Positions 1-7,017 of a stretch of DNA of 9,137 bases are shown here, one piece after another; position 1 is the first letter of the stretch; each line of letters starts with the position of its first letter. Position numbers and translations under genes: made by a program. Under the pieces are notes generated by a model. That model was given only the letters and a program-made list of their open reading frames with translations. It did no database searches and had not been told where the DNA came from. The stretch is from an uncultured Pseudomonadota bacterium (GTDB lineage: Bacteria > Pseudomonadota > Gammaproteobacteria > Burkholderiales > Thiobacillaceae), in contig CAIXFP010000124.1 of the NCBI GenBank assembly GCA_903918705.1, positions 1 through 9,137 of the forward strand. Direction: 5' to 3'.

Positions 1-57
1 ACCGACGCCAAGCGTGTGGGGGCTTGGGAGTTGTTCACCCTGGAGGTGCTGAAGTAG
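1..57 (+). CDS. C-terminal end of an unidentified upstream gene (partial)
   Basis: Frame 1 reads 18 codons, TDAKRVGAWELFTLEVLK, and then a TAG stop at 55-57. The start lies outside the window. Codon third positions are GC-rich like those of the downstream genes, which supports real coding, but 18 residues are too few to name a family. It points the same way as the kinase operon but is separated from it by about 600 nt of debris, so it probably belongs to a different transcription unit. If the operon is the 3' half of a larger defence locus, this could be the last gene of its 5' half, such as a specificity subunit or methyltransferase. That is speculation from position only. Confidence 0.55.
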   Translation, partial: TDAKRVGAWELFTLEVLK

Positions 58-74
58 GGCTTACCTTGACGGCA

Positions 75-93
75 GGCCGGGGTTGAGCCGGCC
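75..93 (+). terminator. Weak GC-rich hairpin just after the upstream gene
   Basis: GGCCGG (75-80) and CCGGCC (88-93) are perfect reverse complements around a 7-nt loop, starting 17 nt after the TAG stop. No T-tract follows, so it does not meet the usual rho-independent pattern. It may be a weak or bidirectional stop signal, or chance in GC-rich DNA. Confidence 0.2.
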
Positions 94-118
94 CATCAGG
101 GCAGTCAGCAAGTACCCG

Positions 119-217
119 CTAAATCCGCGCCACCGACTCCCTGATTTGCCGCACCGTCACTTCCACCGGCACCTTGGCCGATACTTCCTGGCCGAAGCCA
201 CGGGCGATGGCGTTGGC
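119..217 (-). pseudogene. Decayed C-terminal fragment of an unidentified minus-strand gene
   Basis: Read on the minus strand from 217 down to a TAG stop at 121-119, the frame gives 32 residues that look like genuine protein: it begins ANAIARGFGQEVSAK, continues VPVEVTVRQI and ends RESVARI. By hand count, 26 of 32 codons end in G or C. First positions are rich in G and A. The hydrophobic/charged alternation is natural, unlike the Cys/Arg/Pro-rich peptides of the other frames here. Upstream, between about 218 and 345, the same frame loses this character. A neighbouring minus frame instead reads CVQQMARGAACALLASIDTG, which suggests a frameshift or a rearranged remnant. No start codon with a ribosome site is seen. 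The family is not recognised. It converges on the gene ending at 57 and looks like debris of an earlier insertion or gene loss. Confidence 0.4.
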
Positions 218-308
218 CCTGCCGGGTTGAGGGGCACACAGCCGGTGTCGATACTGGCCAGCAGCGCACAAGCAGCCCCTCTGGCCATCTGCTGCACGCA
301 GTTTTCTG

Positions 309-335
309 CCTTACTGTGTAAGGGGTTCTCAGAAC
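309..335. repeat. Two adjacent perfect inverted repeats
   Basis: CCTTAC-TGT-GTAAGG (309-323) is a perfect 6-bp stem with a 3-nt loop. One base later, GTTCT-C-AGAAC (325-335) is a perfect 5-bp interrupted palindrome. They lie beyond the decayed minus-strand fragment. Possible roles are a recombination or transposon-end remnant, an operator, or a small RNA hairpin. The motif GGGGTTCTCAGAACGG loosely recalls the GGGG...CTCAGAAAACGG ends of some Tn3-family transposons, but no partner end or target duplication is visible. Confidence 0.3.
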
Positions 336-449
336 GGACCTGACCCACCCGGGACCTTCGCTGCTGGCTACACCTACAGCTGGAGTTCGGCCAGCCGACA
401 TCCAGATTCGCCGCTCAATTCATGCTGAACGTCAGCTTTGTGGAAGCGT

Positions 450-467
450 CGGCAATGAGTGTTGCCG
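450..467. repeat. Short inverted repeat in the intergenic region
   Basis: CGGCAA (450-455) and TTGCCG (462-467) are perfect complements around the 6-nt loop TGAGTG. No T-tract follows, and the function is unknown. Confidence 0.2.
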
Positions 468-599
468 GCCATATCCGGTCGTTCAGCAGCCAGCAAAGAA
501 TCCTGACTGTGCGTCAGCAGTTCTTCACATTGCCGACCCTCGGGTAACCGGAGCCTGTGGTGGTCGGTAGGTCTGAGCAATGAAAAACAGCACCCCCCC

Positions 600-660
600 T
601 TGATTGTTCCGTACTACAGAAATCCCACTATTGATTCCACCCCACTTTACAATTCAAGGA
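600..660 (+). promoter_or_regulatory. Candidate promoter region of the kinase operon
   Basis: This AT-rich stretch lies directly upstream of the first operon gene. The best -10 candidate is TACAAT at 648-653. No good -35 sits at 16-18 nt: TTGATT occurs at 631-636, only 11 nt away, and again at 600-605, which is too far. The promoter may therefore be weak or activator-dependent. If the -10 is right, transcription would begin near 660, and the ribosome site GGGAG (682-686) would be the first usable one, favouring the ATG at 692. Confidence 0.3.
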
Positions 661-691
661 ATTATTGGGTACCAAGATGGCGGGAGACAGC

Positions 692-3600
692 ATGGCGGTT
701 TCAGGTTTCAGGCACATCCCCTGCGGGGCGGCGGTCAACGAGAGCGAAGCCCTCGCCATCGAGAAACTCAAGAGCAAGCTGCAAGGCATTCCCGGCCCCT
801 GGATACTGCTTTCTAATCTCAGCCATCCCAGCCATGCCGGCCGGCTTTCGGATGAAATCGACCAGGTCGTCATCGGCCCCCCAGGGGTGTTCGTGGTCGA
901 GGTCAAACATTGGGATGCCACTTGGCTTAAACAGAATCCTCAGATCGTCGACAACGAAGCAGAGCGCATCAACGACAAGACCAAACGGATTGCCGGCAAA
1001 CTTAAAACCGCCTTCAACCCTGGCTTCGTCGCGCCACGGTTGTTGCTCACACGCGGCGGCACCGGCATACAGGCGGGGCAACGCATCAAGATTCGCGGCG
1101 TGCCCGTGTTCGGGTTGGGCGAATGGCGTGAACTGGTCGAGGTCGATGCAGCCGTCCAGTTAGTGCCTGAGCAAATCGAACGTGCAGCCCTGCTGCTGGA
1201 ACCGGCGGCGCGTACCGCGCTGACCGGCGACCTGCGCAGCTTCGCCGGGCTAATCAATCTGGAGCGTATCCCCACGCCGGATGCGCCTTTCCACCGTGCC
1301 TATCGCGGCCAGCACCCCACCCGGCGCGACAAGGTCGTCCTGCATCTCTACGACCTCTCGGCCACCGACGATAAAGATGCCGAGAACCGCGCCCGGCGCG
1401 AGTACGAAGTCATGCAACACTGGCAGAAGTCGCCATATCTGCCCAGCTTGCTCGATTCCTTCCAGGATGCAGAACACTATCCGGGCGAGTTGTTCTGGTT
1501 CTCGATGGTCGATCCCGCTGCGCCCACACTGGCCGAACGTGCCAAGGATACCGCCTGGAGCCTGGACGACCGTCTGCGCTATGCACGGGAAGCGCTCTTG
1601 GCCCTGGCCGGTTTTCATCAACCCGCCGAACAGGGATTGCAGTGCATCGTCCATCGCCATATCACCCCGCATACCCTACGGGTGCGCCACAACGGCCGAC
1701 CCTTGTTCACCGATTTCAGTCTGGCCCGTCTCGATCAGGCGTTGACCATTTCCCTCGCCCCTGTGGACTTCGGCGTAGACGCCCCCTATGTCGCGCCGGA
1801 AGTGCGGCAAGACGGCCTGGCGGCGGCGGATGCCCGGTCCGACACCTATGCCTTGTGCGCCAGCTTGATGACGCTGTTTGCCAGCGATGAAGCACGCGCC
1901 AGGGAAGCGCGGGAATTCCTGGAGCAAGGTTGCGCTTTGAATCCCGAAGGCCGCGAGTCGCTTGCAGAACTCGCCGCCGTGCTGGAGCGGAACACCGCAC
2001 CGATTGCCCAGCCTCAACCCGAACTTCCAGCCCCGGAATACTGGGATGAAGACACCGTGGTGCCGTTCCAGAACGCCAATTACAAGATCGTCAGCCGCCT
2101 CGGGCGTGGCGGCATCGGCCAGACCTTCAAGGTCGTCGAGGTGGATGCGCGTTCCGACGAACGCTATGGCACTTATGTCGCAAAGCTGATCCACCACCAG
2201 GCGGATGCCGAGCCAGCCCTGCGTGCCTATCGTAAGGCGCGCCCTTACACCGTCGCGCATCCGCATCTTTCCGCCATTCTTGAATACGCCCCTGACTGGC
2301 GGCCGGACCGCTTCGTTGCCTTGCTGAAATGGGTGGAAGGCATGCCGCTGGCCGATCTTTCCGGCATGATCGCCCTGCATGCCGAGGAATTGGGCGAACC
2401 CAGCCTGCAAGATCTGTTGCTGCGCTGGCTGCGTGACCTCTGCGATGCCCTCTGGGCGTTGCATCAGGTCGGCCTGGTGCATGGCGATGTCAGCCCGCGC
2501 AATCTCATTGTCCAGGGTGGCGAAGTAGTGTTGACGGATTACGATACGGTAATCGAGTCAGGTGGCCAGGCACGCAGCCGGAACCCACTGTATGCGAGCC
2601 ACAGTGTCGAAAACGGCGGGGTAATTCAGCCCAGCGATGATCTCTTCGCCCTGGCCGCCAGCATATTTCATGTGTTGTTTGAGCGCGAACCGTTCAACTT
2701 CGCCGGGCAGCGTAGCAAGAACCGGGGGCTGAACTGGGAAGGACTGGCAAGCACGGGACTTGAACGCGTGGTCGAGTTTCTGAACCGCGCCACCACCCCC
2801 ATTGAGGTTGACCGATTTGCGGACGCTCGTGCCGCACAAGATTTTCTCGAACCTACTTCATCGGGCAAGGCCGAACCGCTCTCACCAGCGCCGACTTACA
2901 GCGAAAACACCGCGCCGCGTCTTGCCGAACTGCTCTCCGCCTACCCGGGTTCCCGCCACGGCAACAGTGAAACCCGCGGGCTCGATTCGGCTTTCGCCGC
3001 CGATACCTATGTGGAAACCCAGCTGGATGATGTGCTTCGACAGGAAATCGAACAGGATCAGGTCAAACTGACCATCCTGTTCGGCAATGCTGGTGATGGG
3101 AAAACCGCGTTCTTGCAGCATCTCCTGGCGGCGCTGGGTGTTTTCCATGTTCACTCCTCGCAGCGTGTACAGGAACACCGCCTCGCAGATGGCCGCCTGT
3201 TGACGGTCAACCTGGATGGTTCCGCCGCCTGGCAAGAGTACTCAGCCAATACCCTGCTCGACCAGTTTTTCCAGCCCTGCCACGACCTGAATTTTGATGG
3301 CCCTGCCCAGAACCCGCGCGTGCTTGCCATCAATAGCGGAAAGCTCCTGGAATGGCTGGAAACACAGGACGAAAGTCCGCTGACCAAACAACTCTACGGC
3401 GTGCTGTTCGAGGCCGACGACGAGGATGAACCGGCGCTCGATAAGCGCATCCGCCTCATCGATTTGAATCGCCGTTCCCTGGTGGGTGGCATCCAGGCCG
3501 GAGTAATTCAGGCGAATTTTTTCACCACACTGCTGGATCGTTTTCTCGGCACAGAACAGGAACAGGATCCCTGGGCCGGGTGCACAACTTGTACGGCGCA

Positions 3601-4606
3601 GCACCGTTGCACCTCCTGGCATTCGGTCCAAGCGTTGAGAACCCCGGAAATCGGCGACCGTCTGCGCGCCCGGCTCGCGGACGCACTGCAAGCCTGCCAC
3701 CTGCGCGGCGAAGCCCACATCACGGCACGGGAACTACGTTCGGCGCTGGCCTTCATCTTCTTTGGCGTGCATGACTGCAGCGAACTCCATGCCGACCCGG
3801 AGTTGATGCCGCCTGGCTATTGGGAGCGCGCCTTCGCCGCAGATGTGCCGCAACGCCAGGGTGAACTGCTCGCGGAACTCGCCCGTTTCGATCCGGCACT
3901 GGACAGCAACCCGCTGCTGGATCGGCATTTGCTCAAGGAAACGCCGCATGGCCCCGAAGATATCGCCGGTGCGCTGGCCTCAGCCCGCCGCCGGGCCTGG
4001 TTTGAATGGGATGATGCGCATTATGCGGTGCTGCAACTCCCCGCCGATGTACTGCCGCTGTTCGGTGGCCACCATCTCGACCGATTCCGCCGCGTGCCGC
4101 TGATGAACGAAGACGAACGCAACACTCTTTGCCGCGAGCTTTGTCTGGGGATCGCCCACCTGGAAGACCTGCCCGAGGCCGCCTTCACCCGCGAGGCCGG
4201 GCTACCGCTCCGCATTCAGCCGCGCACCCCAACCGAAAGCGCCTTCTGGGTGGTGAAGCCGTGGCGGCGTTTCCGTCTGGAAGCCCCCCTGCCTCGCACT
4301 GCTGAAGGACTGGAAGCGCTGCATACCCACTTGTTGCTGATCTATCGCTATGCGGCCGGTGGCGAGGAACGCCTACCCATCGGCCTGGAGTTGTTCCACT
4401 TGTTGCTGGCCCTGGAAGACGGCGCCCAACTGGCCGGCGCCGGCCAGGAAGGCGTGTTTGCCCATCTAGAAATCTTCACCCAGCGCCTGGCCCAGGAAGA
4501 TGCCCGCGAACTGTACGGCTGGCATCCCGGCGACGAAGCCAGCGTGTTTCGGGTGCGGGTCGAGGCGCAGGAGGGGCGGCAAATTCTGGTGAGGGAGCCG
4601 ACATGA
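692..4606 (+). CDS. NERD / pseudokinase / Ser-Thr kinase / P-loop ATPase fusion, MADS MAD6-like defence kinase
   Basis: A 1304-residue multidomain protein, numbered from ATG 692 and probably cytoplasmic, since no signal or membrane segment is seen. Residues about 10-150 are an NERD (nuclease-related) domain: D57 and the E70-V-K72 triad resemble a PD-(D/E)xK nuclease core. Residues about 195-430 are a degenerate kinase: HRH instead of HRD (His323), His at the VAIK lysine position, DFS for DFG, with APE kept. Residues about 464-670 are a second kinase that looks active: glycine loop GRGGIGQ from 471, VAK Lys498, HGDVSPRN with Asp599, and DYD with Asp616. From about 740 on is an ATPase with Walker A GNAGDGKT (798-805), IDLNRRS near 924, and a Cys/His cluster (C964, C967, C973, H977). 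The ATPase recalls DptF of phosphorothioation-dependent restriction. The kinase architecture recalls BREX PglW and MADS MAD6. Start choice: GGGAG 5 nt before ATG 692. TTG 665 (after AAGGA) and ATG 677 are in frame and possible. It overlaps the next gene by ATGA. Confidence 0.85.
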   Translation: MAVSGFRHIPCGAAVNESEALAIEKLKSKLQGIPGPWILLSNLSHPSHAGRLSDEIDQVVIGPPGVFVVEVKHWDATWLKQNPQIVDNEAERINDKTKRIAGKLKTAFNPGFVAPRLLLTRGGTGIQAGQRIKIRGVPVFGLGEWRELVEVDAAVQLVPEQIERAALLLEPAARTALTGDLRSFAGLINLERIPTPDAPFHRAYRGQHPTRRDKVVLHLYDLSATDDKDAENRARREYEVMQHWQKSPYLPSLLDSFQDAEHYPGELFWFSMVDPAAPTLAERAKDTAWSLDDRLRYAREALLALAGFHQPAEQGLQCIVHRHITPHTLRVRHNGRPLFTDFSLARLDQALTISLAPVDFGVDAPYVAPEVRQDGLAAADARSDTYALCASLMTLFASDEARAREAREFLEQGCALNPEGRESLAELAAVLERNTAPIAQPQPELPAPEYWDEDTVVPFQNANYKIVSRLGRGGIGQTFKVVEVDARSDERYGTYVAKLIHHQADAEPALRAYRKARPYTVAHPHLSAILEYAPDWRPDRFVALLKWVEGMPLADLSGMIALHAEELGEPSLQDLLLRWLRDLCDALWALHQVGLVHGDVSPRNLIVQGGEVVLTDYDTVIESGGQARSRNPLYASHSVENGGVIQPSDDLFALAASIFHVLFEREPFNFAGQRSKNRGLNWEGLASTGLERVVEFLNRATTPIEVDRFADARAAQDFLEPTSSGKAEPLSPAPTYSENTAPRLAELLSAYPGSRHGNSETRGLDSAFAADTYVETQLDDVLRQEIEQDQVKLTILFGNAGDGKTAFLQHLLAALGVFHVHSSQRVQEHRLADGRLLTVNLDGSAAWQEYSANTLLDQFFQPCHDLNFDGPAQNPRVLAINSGKLLEWLETQDESPLTKQLYGVLFEADDEDEPALDKRIRLIDLNRRSLVGGIQAGVIQANFFTTLLDRFLGTEQEQDPWAGCTTCTAQHRCTSWHSVQALRTPEIGDRLRARLADALQACHLRGEAHITARELRSALAFIFFGVHDCSELHADPELMPPGYWERAFAADVPQRQGELLAELARFDPALDSNPLLDRHLLKETPHGPEDIAGALASARRRAWFEWDDAHYAVLQLPADVLPLFGGHHLDRFRRVPLMNEDERNTLCRELCLGIAHLEDLPEAAFTREAGLPLRIQPRTPTESAFWVVKPWRRFRLEAPLPRTAEGLEALHTHLLLIYRYAAGGEERLPIGLELFHLLLALEDGAQLAGAGQEGVFAHLEIFTQRLAQEDARELYGWHPGDEASVFRVRVEAQEGRQILVREPT
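4591..4606 (+). promoter_or_regulatory. Ribosome site and ATGA stop-start overlap, genes 1-2
   Basis: GAGGGAG (4591-4597) lies inside the last codons of the kinase gene, 5 nt before ATG 4603, and the TGA stop of gene 1 shares bases with that ATG. This is a standard translational-coupling arrangement and fixes the start of gene 2. Confidence 0.75.
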
Positions 4607-6375
4607 ACGCGAAAACCATCGTCGAGAACGTCCTGACTCCGGCGCGCGCAAAGGACTTGTGGACGGCCAACTATTTCACCGCGCTGCCCTTTACTCCGCA
4701 GGATTACGAGGTGGGCAGCTTGTTGCCGGCCATGCTCTACATGGCGCGCTGGGGCCACCGGCGTGGCAAGGGGCATTTTATCGAGGCTTTCGGCCTCCGT
4801 GATGCACAGGGCAAGGTGCTGCCGCCCCGGCTGCTCGATGTGGCGAGGGGTCTACTTGCCCACGCCGGTGAAGATTTCAATGGTTTTGCTGGCGACCACG
4901 GCTCGGCCATGCTGGCCGATTTGCTGCTCACCTACTGCCTGGAGAACAAGGAGCATGATCTAGGCCACAAGGAGGTGGTGCAGCGGGCCTACCTCACACA
5001 TTACTTCGCAAGCTGGCTGGATTTGCCCAAAGACGCTGCCAACTTACGCGGTGTCCCAGAACTACTTACTGCCCTACTGGCCTGGCAGGACAAGAGCGGA
5101 ACACTTGCCCAGCGTGCCAGCAGAGATTTCCCTGTCGGCGGCAATTTCAGCGAAAACCCTCTTCTCACTTTGTTTGGACGCCATGTGGAGATCGACGGTC
5201 CTGCCGCCAATCTCGCCTCCGACCATTTCATGGAACAGACTGCCGACGATCTGGGCGTAGACGAACTGCTAGCGGTGCGCCTCGCCCAGGTCTGTGGCCA
5301 CGCACCGGGCCGGGCGGCCGGGGCGGCGGCGGACATTCCCAACCGCTGGCCCATCGCCAAGGACGCCGCGAAACATCTACGTCGCGATCTGGCCACCTTC
5401 CTAGAGGCCTATGGTGCAACACTGCCCCGTCAGGCCTTCCTGCCCATGTTGGAAGCGGGGATCGGCCTCGGCATGGTCAACTTGTTATTTTCCACCTCGG
5501 TTTGCCTGTCCGAATGGGAACGCATCGGAACCGTCCCGAAGGAACAACTGCCGATGCCTCTGTTCGTAGACTGCTCGCATGGGTTGGATACCAAGCTGCG
5601 TAATGTCTCGGAAGCGGCGATGAGCGAGGCGCTCGCCCGTTATGAACGTCTCCCGGTGCTGATGATGCTTGCGCGGGTGTTGGATGGACGGGTCAGTCAC
5701 CATCCCAAGCTGAAAAACGATCTACCGACTCGGCAACCTGACGCGACCACTTGGCTCAATCTGCTTGGGGAGATATACCGGGAGCGGCACGACAGGGCCG
5801 AATCCATCTTGGAAAGGCTGGATGAGGACTGCGGACTCTTGGCGGACAAGCTGGAAGAGGCAGAAGAAGCGCCGGAAGTGGTGCAGGCGCTACGCAATGA
5901 CCAGATCAATTCGGCATTGCGGCTGGCGGAGGCTCTGGTGGAACTGCACGGATACAAACAGCAAGGAATCAAATTTGTGGCCGTCCTGGAAAGTAGCCTC
6001 ATGCCCAACCGCCCCAACGGCCTCGCCTTCAAACGCCGCGTTTCCCGCAGTGAAGCCGGCACTAGGAAGGCGGTAGACCTGCGTTCCATCGTCCTCTCCC
6101 ACGCACTGTTGGACTTTCTGGTGCACCGCCATCTGCGCAAGGATGGCGAAGGCAAGGCCGCGCGACCGCTCACCCTGCGCAAGTTCCTAGACCTCCTACG
6201 CGACCACTATGGGTTGTATGTGGATCGCGAACCGCCCGGCCTGTCCGTGCCGCAAGAGCTGCTGCGCGCCAACAAAGCTTGGCTGGAACGTAGATTGCGC
6301 GACCTCGGCCTGCTGGTGGGGGTGAATGATGCGGAATCGATGAAGCAATTGCGGGCGCGCTTTGTTGTAGCATGA
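4603..6375 (+). CDS. 590-residue protein of unknown function, MADS MAD7-like
   Basis: The ATG overlaps the stop of the kinase gene (ATGA, 4603-4606), and GAGGGAG lies 5 nt upstream, so translation is coupled and the two products are probably made in fixed ratio. No catalytic motif, P-loop, signal peptide or membrane helix is visible. The sequence looks mostly helical. Notable stretches are AYGATLPRQAFLPMLEAGIG, conserved in style, and FVDCSHGLDTKLRN in the middle. The C-terminal 65 residues contain LRKFLDLLRDHYGLYVD followed by LLRANKAWLERRLRDLGLLV; this looks like a small winged-helix or interaction module. Position between a MAD6-like kinase and a MAD8-like large protein suggests the MAD7 slot of the methylation-associated defense system, possibly as a structural partner of the ATPases. 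DptG occupies an analogous place in dptFGH, but no sequence likeness to it was recognised. The function is inferred from context only. Confidence 0.8.
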   Translation: MNAKTIVENVLTPARAKDLWTANYFTALPFTPQDYEVGSLLPAMLYMARWGHRRGKGHFIEAFGLRDAQGKVLPPRLLDVARGLLAHAGEDFNGFAGDHGSAMLADLLLTYCLENKEHDLGHKEVVQRAYLTHYFASWLDLPKDAANLRGVPELLTALLAWQDKSGTLAQRASRDFPVGGNFSENPLLTLFGRHVEIDGPAANLASDHFMEQTADDLGVDELLAVRLAQVCGHAPGRAAGAAADIPNRWPIAKDAAKHLRRDLATFLEAYGATLPRQAFLPMLEAGIGLGMVNLLFSTSVCLSEWERIGTVPKEQLPMPLFVDCSHGLDTKLRNVSEAAMSEALARYERLPVLMMLARVLDGRVSHHPKLKNDLPTRQPDATTWLNLLGEIYRERHDRAESILERLDEDCGLLADKLEEAEEAPEVVQALRNDQINSALRLAEALVELHGYKQQGIKFVAVLESSLMPNRPNGLAFKRRVSRSEAGTRKAVDLRSIVLSHALLDFLVHRHLRKDGEGKAARPLTLRKFLDLLRDHYGLYVDREPPGLSVPQELLRANKAWLERRLRDLGLLVGVNDAESMKQLRARFVVA

Positions 6376-6408
6376 TCGGCTTCAGTCGTATTCGAATTGA
6401 CTACAGAC

Positions 6409-7017
6409 ATGCTCGCCTCTTTTCTTTTCGGCGCCTACCGCCAGAAGGTGCTCGCTCTCATGCTGTTGCATCCGGAACAGCACTATCACGTGCGTGAAAT
6501 CGCCCGCCTGACCGGCACCTCCGCCGGCACTTTGCATAAGGAACTGGCGCGGCTCGCCCAGGCGGGGGTGCTGGTCCGTGAGGAAGTTGGCAATCAGGTA
6601 CGCTACGGAGCCAATCGGCAGTGCCCCATCTTTCCAGAACTGGCCGGGATATTGCGCAAGACGGAGGGCCTCGCGGATGTGTTGAAGGCATCTCTCGCCG
6701 TTTTGTGCGGGCGCGTCGAGCTGGCGCTGGTGTTCGGCTCGGTTGCGCGCGGGGCAGAAGGGCCGCGCAGTGATGTGGATGTACTGCTGGTGGGCGAGAT
6801 TGGTTTCGCCGAAGCGGTGGCGGCGCTGCATGAAGCCCAGTCGCATATCGGTCGGGAGATCAACCCTGTGGTGCTGTCACCAGCGGAGTTCAGAGAAAAA
6901 ACGAGGGCTGGCGACACCTTCCTTGCCGAAGTGTTGCACAACGAAAAACTGTTTCTGATGGGAGACGAACATGACCTTGGAAAACTTGCTGGCGATCCGG
7001 CGACTGCAACGGCATGA
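6409..7017 (+). CDS. Winged-helix / MNT-type nucleotidyltransferase, antitoxin-like
   Basis: A 202-residue protein. Residues about 8-72 form a winged helix of the ArsR/MarR-like kind: HYHVREIARLTG, then TSAGTLHKELARLAQAGVL as recognition helix and wing. Residues about 100-195 are a minimal nucleotidyltransferase with the family signature GSVARG (from G110) and SDVD (Asp122, Asp124), the metal-binding pair. MNT proteins of this type are antitoxins that AMPylate a partner HEPN toxin. The next gene is a HEPN protein overlapping by 47 nt, which fits that pairing. The helix-turn-helix could bind the cassette's own DNA and autoregulate it. Start: ATG 6409 is chosen because related proteins begin right at the ML..LFG segment. 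TTG 6397 is also in frame, and neither has a clear ribosome site. The gene begins 33 nt after gene 2. It could alternatively act as a DNA-binding regulator or as part of the defence signal rather than as an antitoxin. Confidence 0.8.
   Translation: MLASFLFGAYRQKVLALMLLHPEQHYHVREIARLTGTSAGTLHKELARLAQAGVLVREEVGNQVRYGANRQCPIFPELAGILRKTEGLADVLKASLAVLCGRVELALVFGSVARGAEGPRSDVDVLLVGEIGFAEAVAALHEAQSHIGREINPVVLSPAEFREKTRAGDTFLAEVLHNEKLFLMGDEHDLGKLAGDPATATA

Larger units (their letters stand above)
58..660. other. Long gene-poor stretch upstream of the operon
   Basis: About 600 nt hold no intact gene. The + strand reading frames are Cys/His/Pro/Arg-rich and have no ribosome sites. The minus strand carries one believable coding remnant near 119-217. 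Small inverted repeats lie at 75-93, 309-335 and 450-467. The last 60 nt (about 600-660) are clearly richer in A and T than the surroundings and are the likely promoter zone. No tRNA, CRISPR array or complete insertion sequence was found. The region looks like eroded DNA at the edge of an inserted cassette. Confidence 0.5.

Noticed and set aside
320..340. Tn3-family terminal inverted repeat suggested by GGGGTTCTCAGAACGG
   Set aside because: The match is partial, no second end, transposase or target duplication is seen in the window, and the likeness could be chance.
83..343. 86-codon + strand open frame in the upstream gap
   Set aside because: His/Arg/Pro/Cys-rich peptide with no ribosome site, opposite the more convincing minus-strand remnant.
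580..603. Seven-codon open frame MKNSTPP ending at a TGA, a possible leader peptide with a Pro-Pro stall before the stop
   Set aside because: It lies upstream of the likely -10 at 648-653, so it is probably not on the operon transcript; no attenuator hairpins follow it, and the ribosome site is weak.
58..660. CRISPR array, tRNA or att site in the long gap
   Set aside because: No regularly spaced direct repeats, no tRNA cloverleaf or TTCRA-type arm, and no duplicated core sequence were found by eye.
600..1163. 187-codon + strand open frame overlapping the start of the kinase gene
   Set aside because: Ser/Arg/Pro-rich composition and no family features; the NERD motifs are in the other frame.
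1676..2482. 268-codon open frame on the minus strand inside the kinase gene
   Set aside because: It lies opposite the kinase domains, which carry clear motifs. The peptide is a Gly/Arg/His-rich shadow typical of high-GC antisense frames, with no ribosome site.
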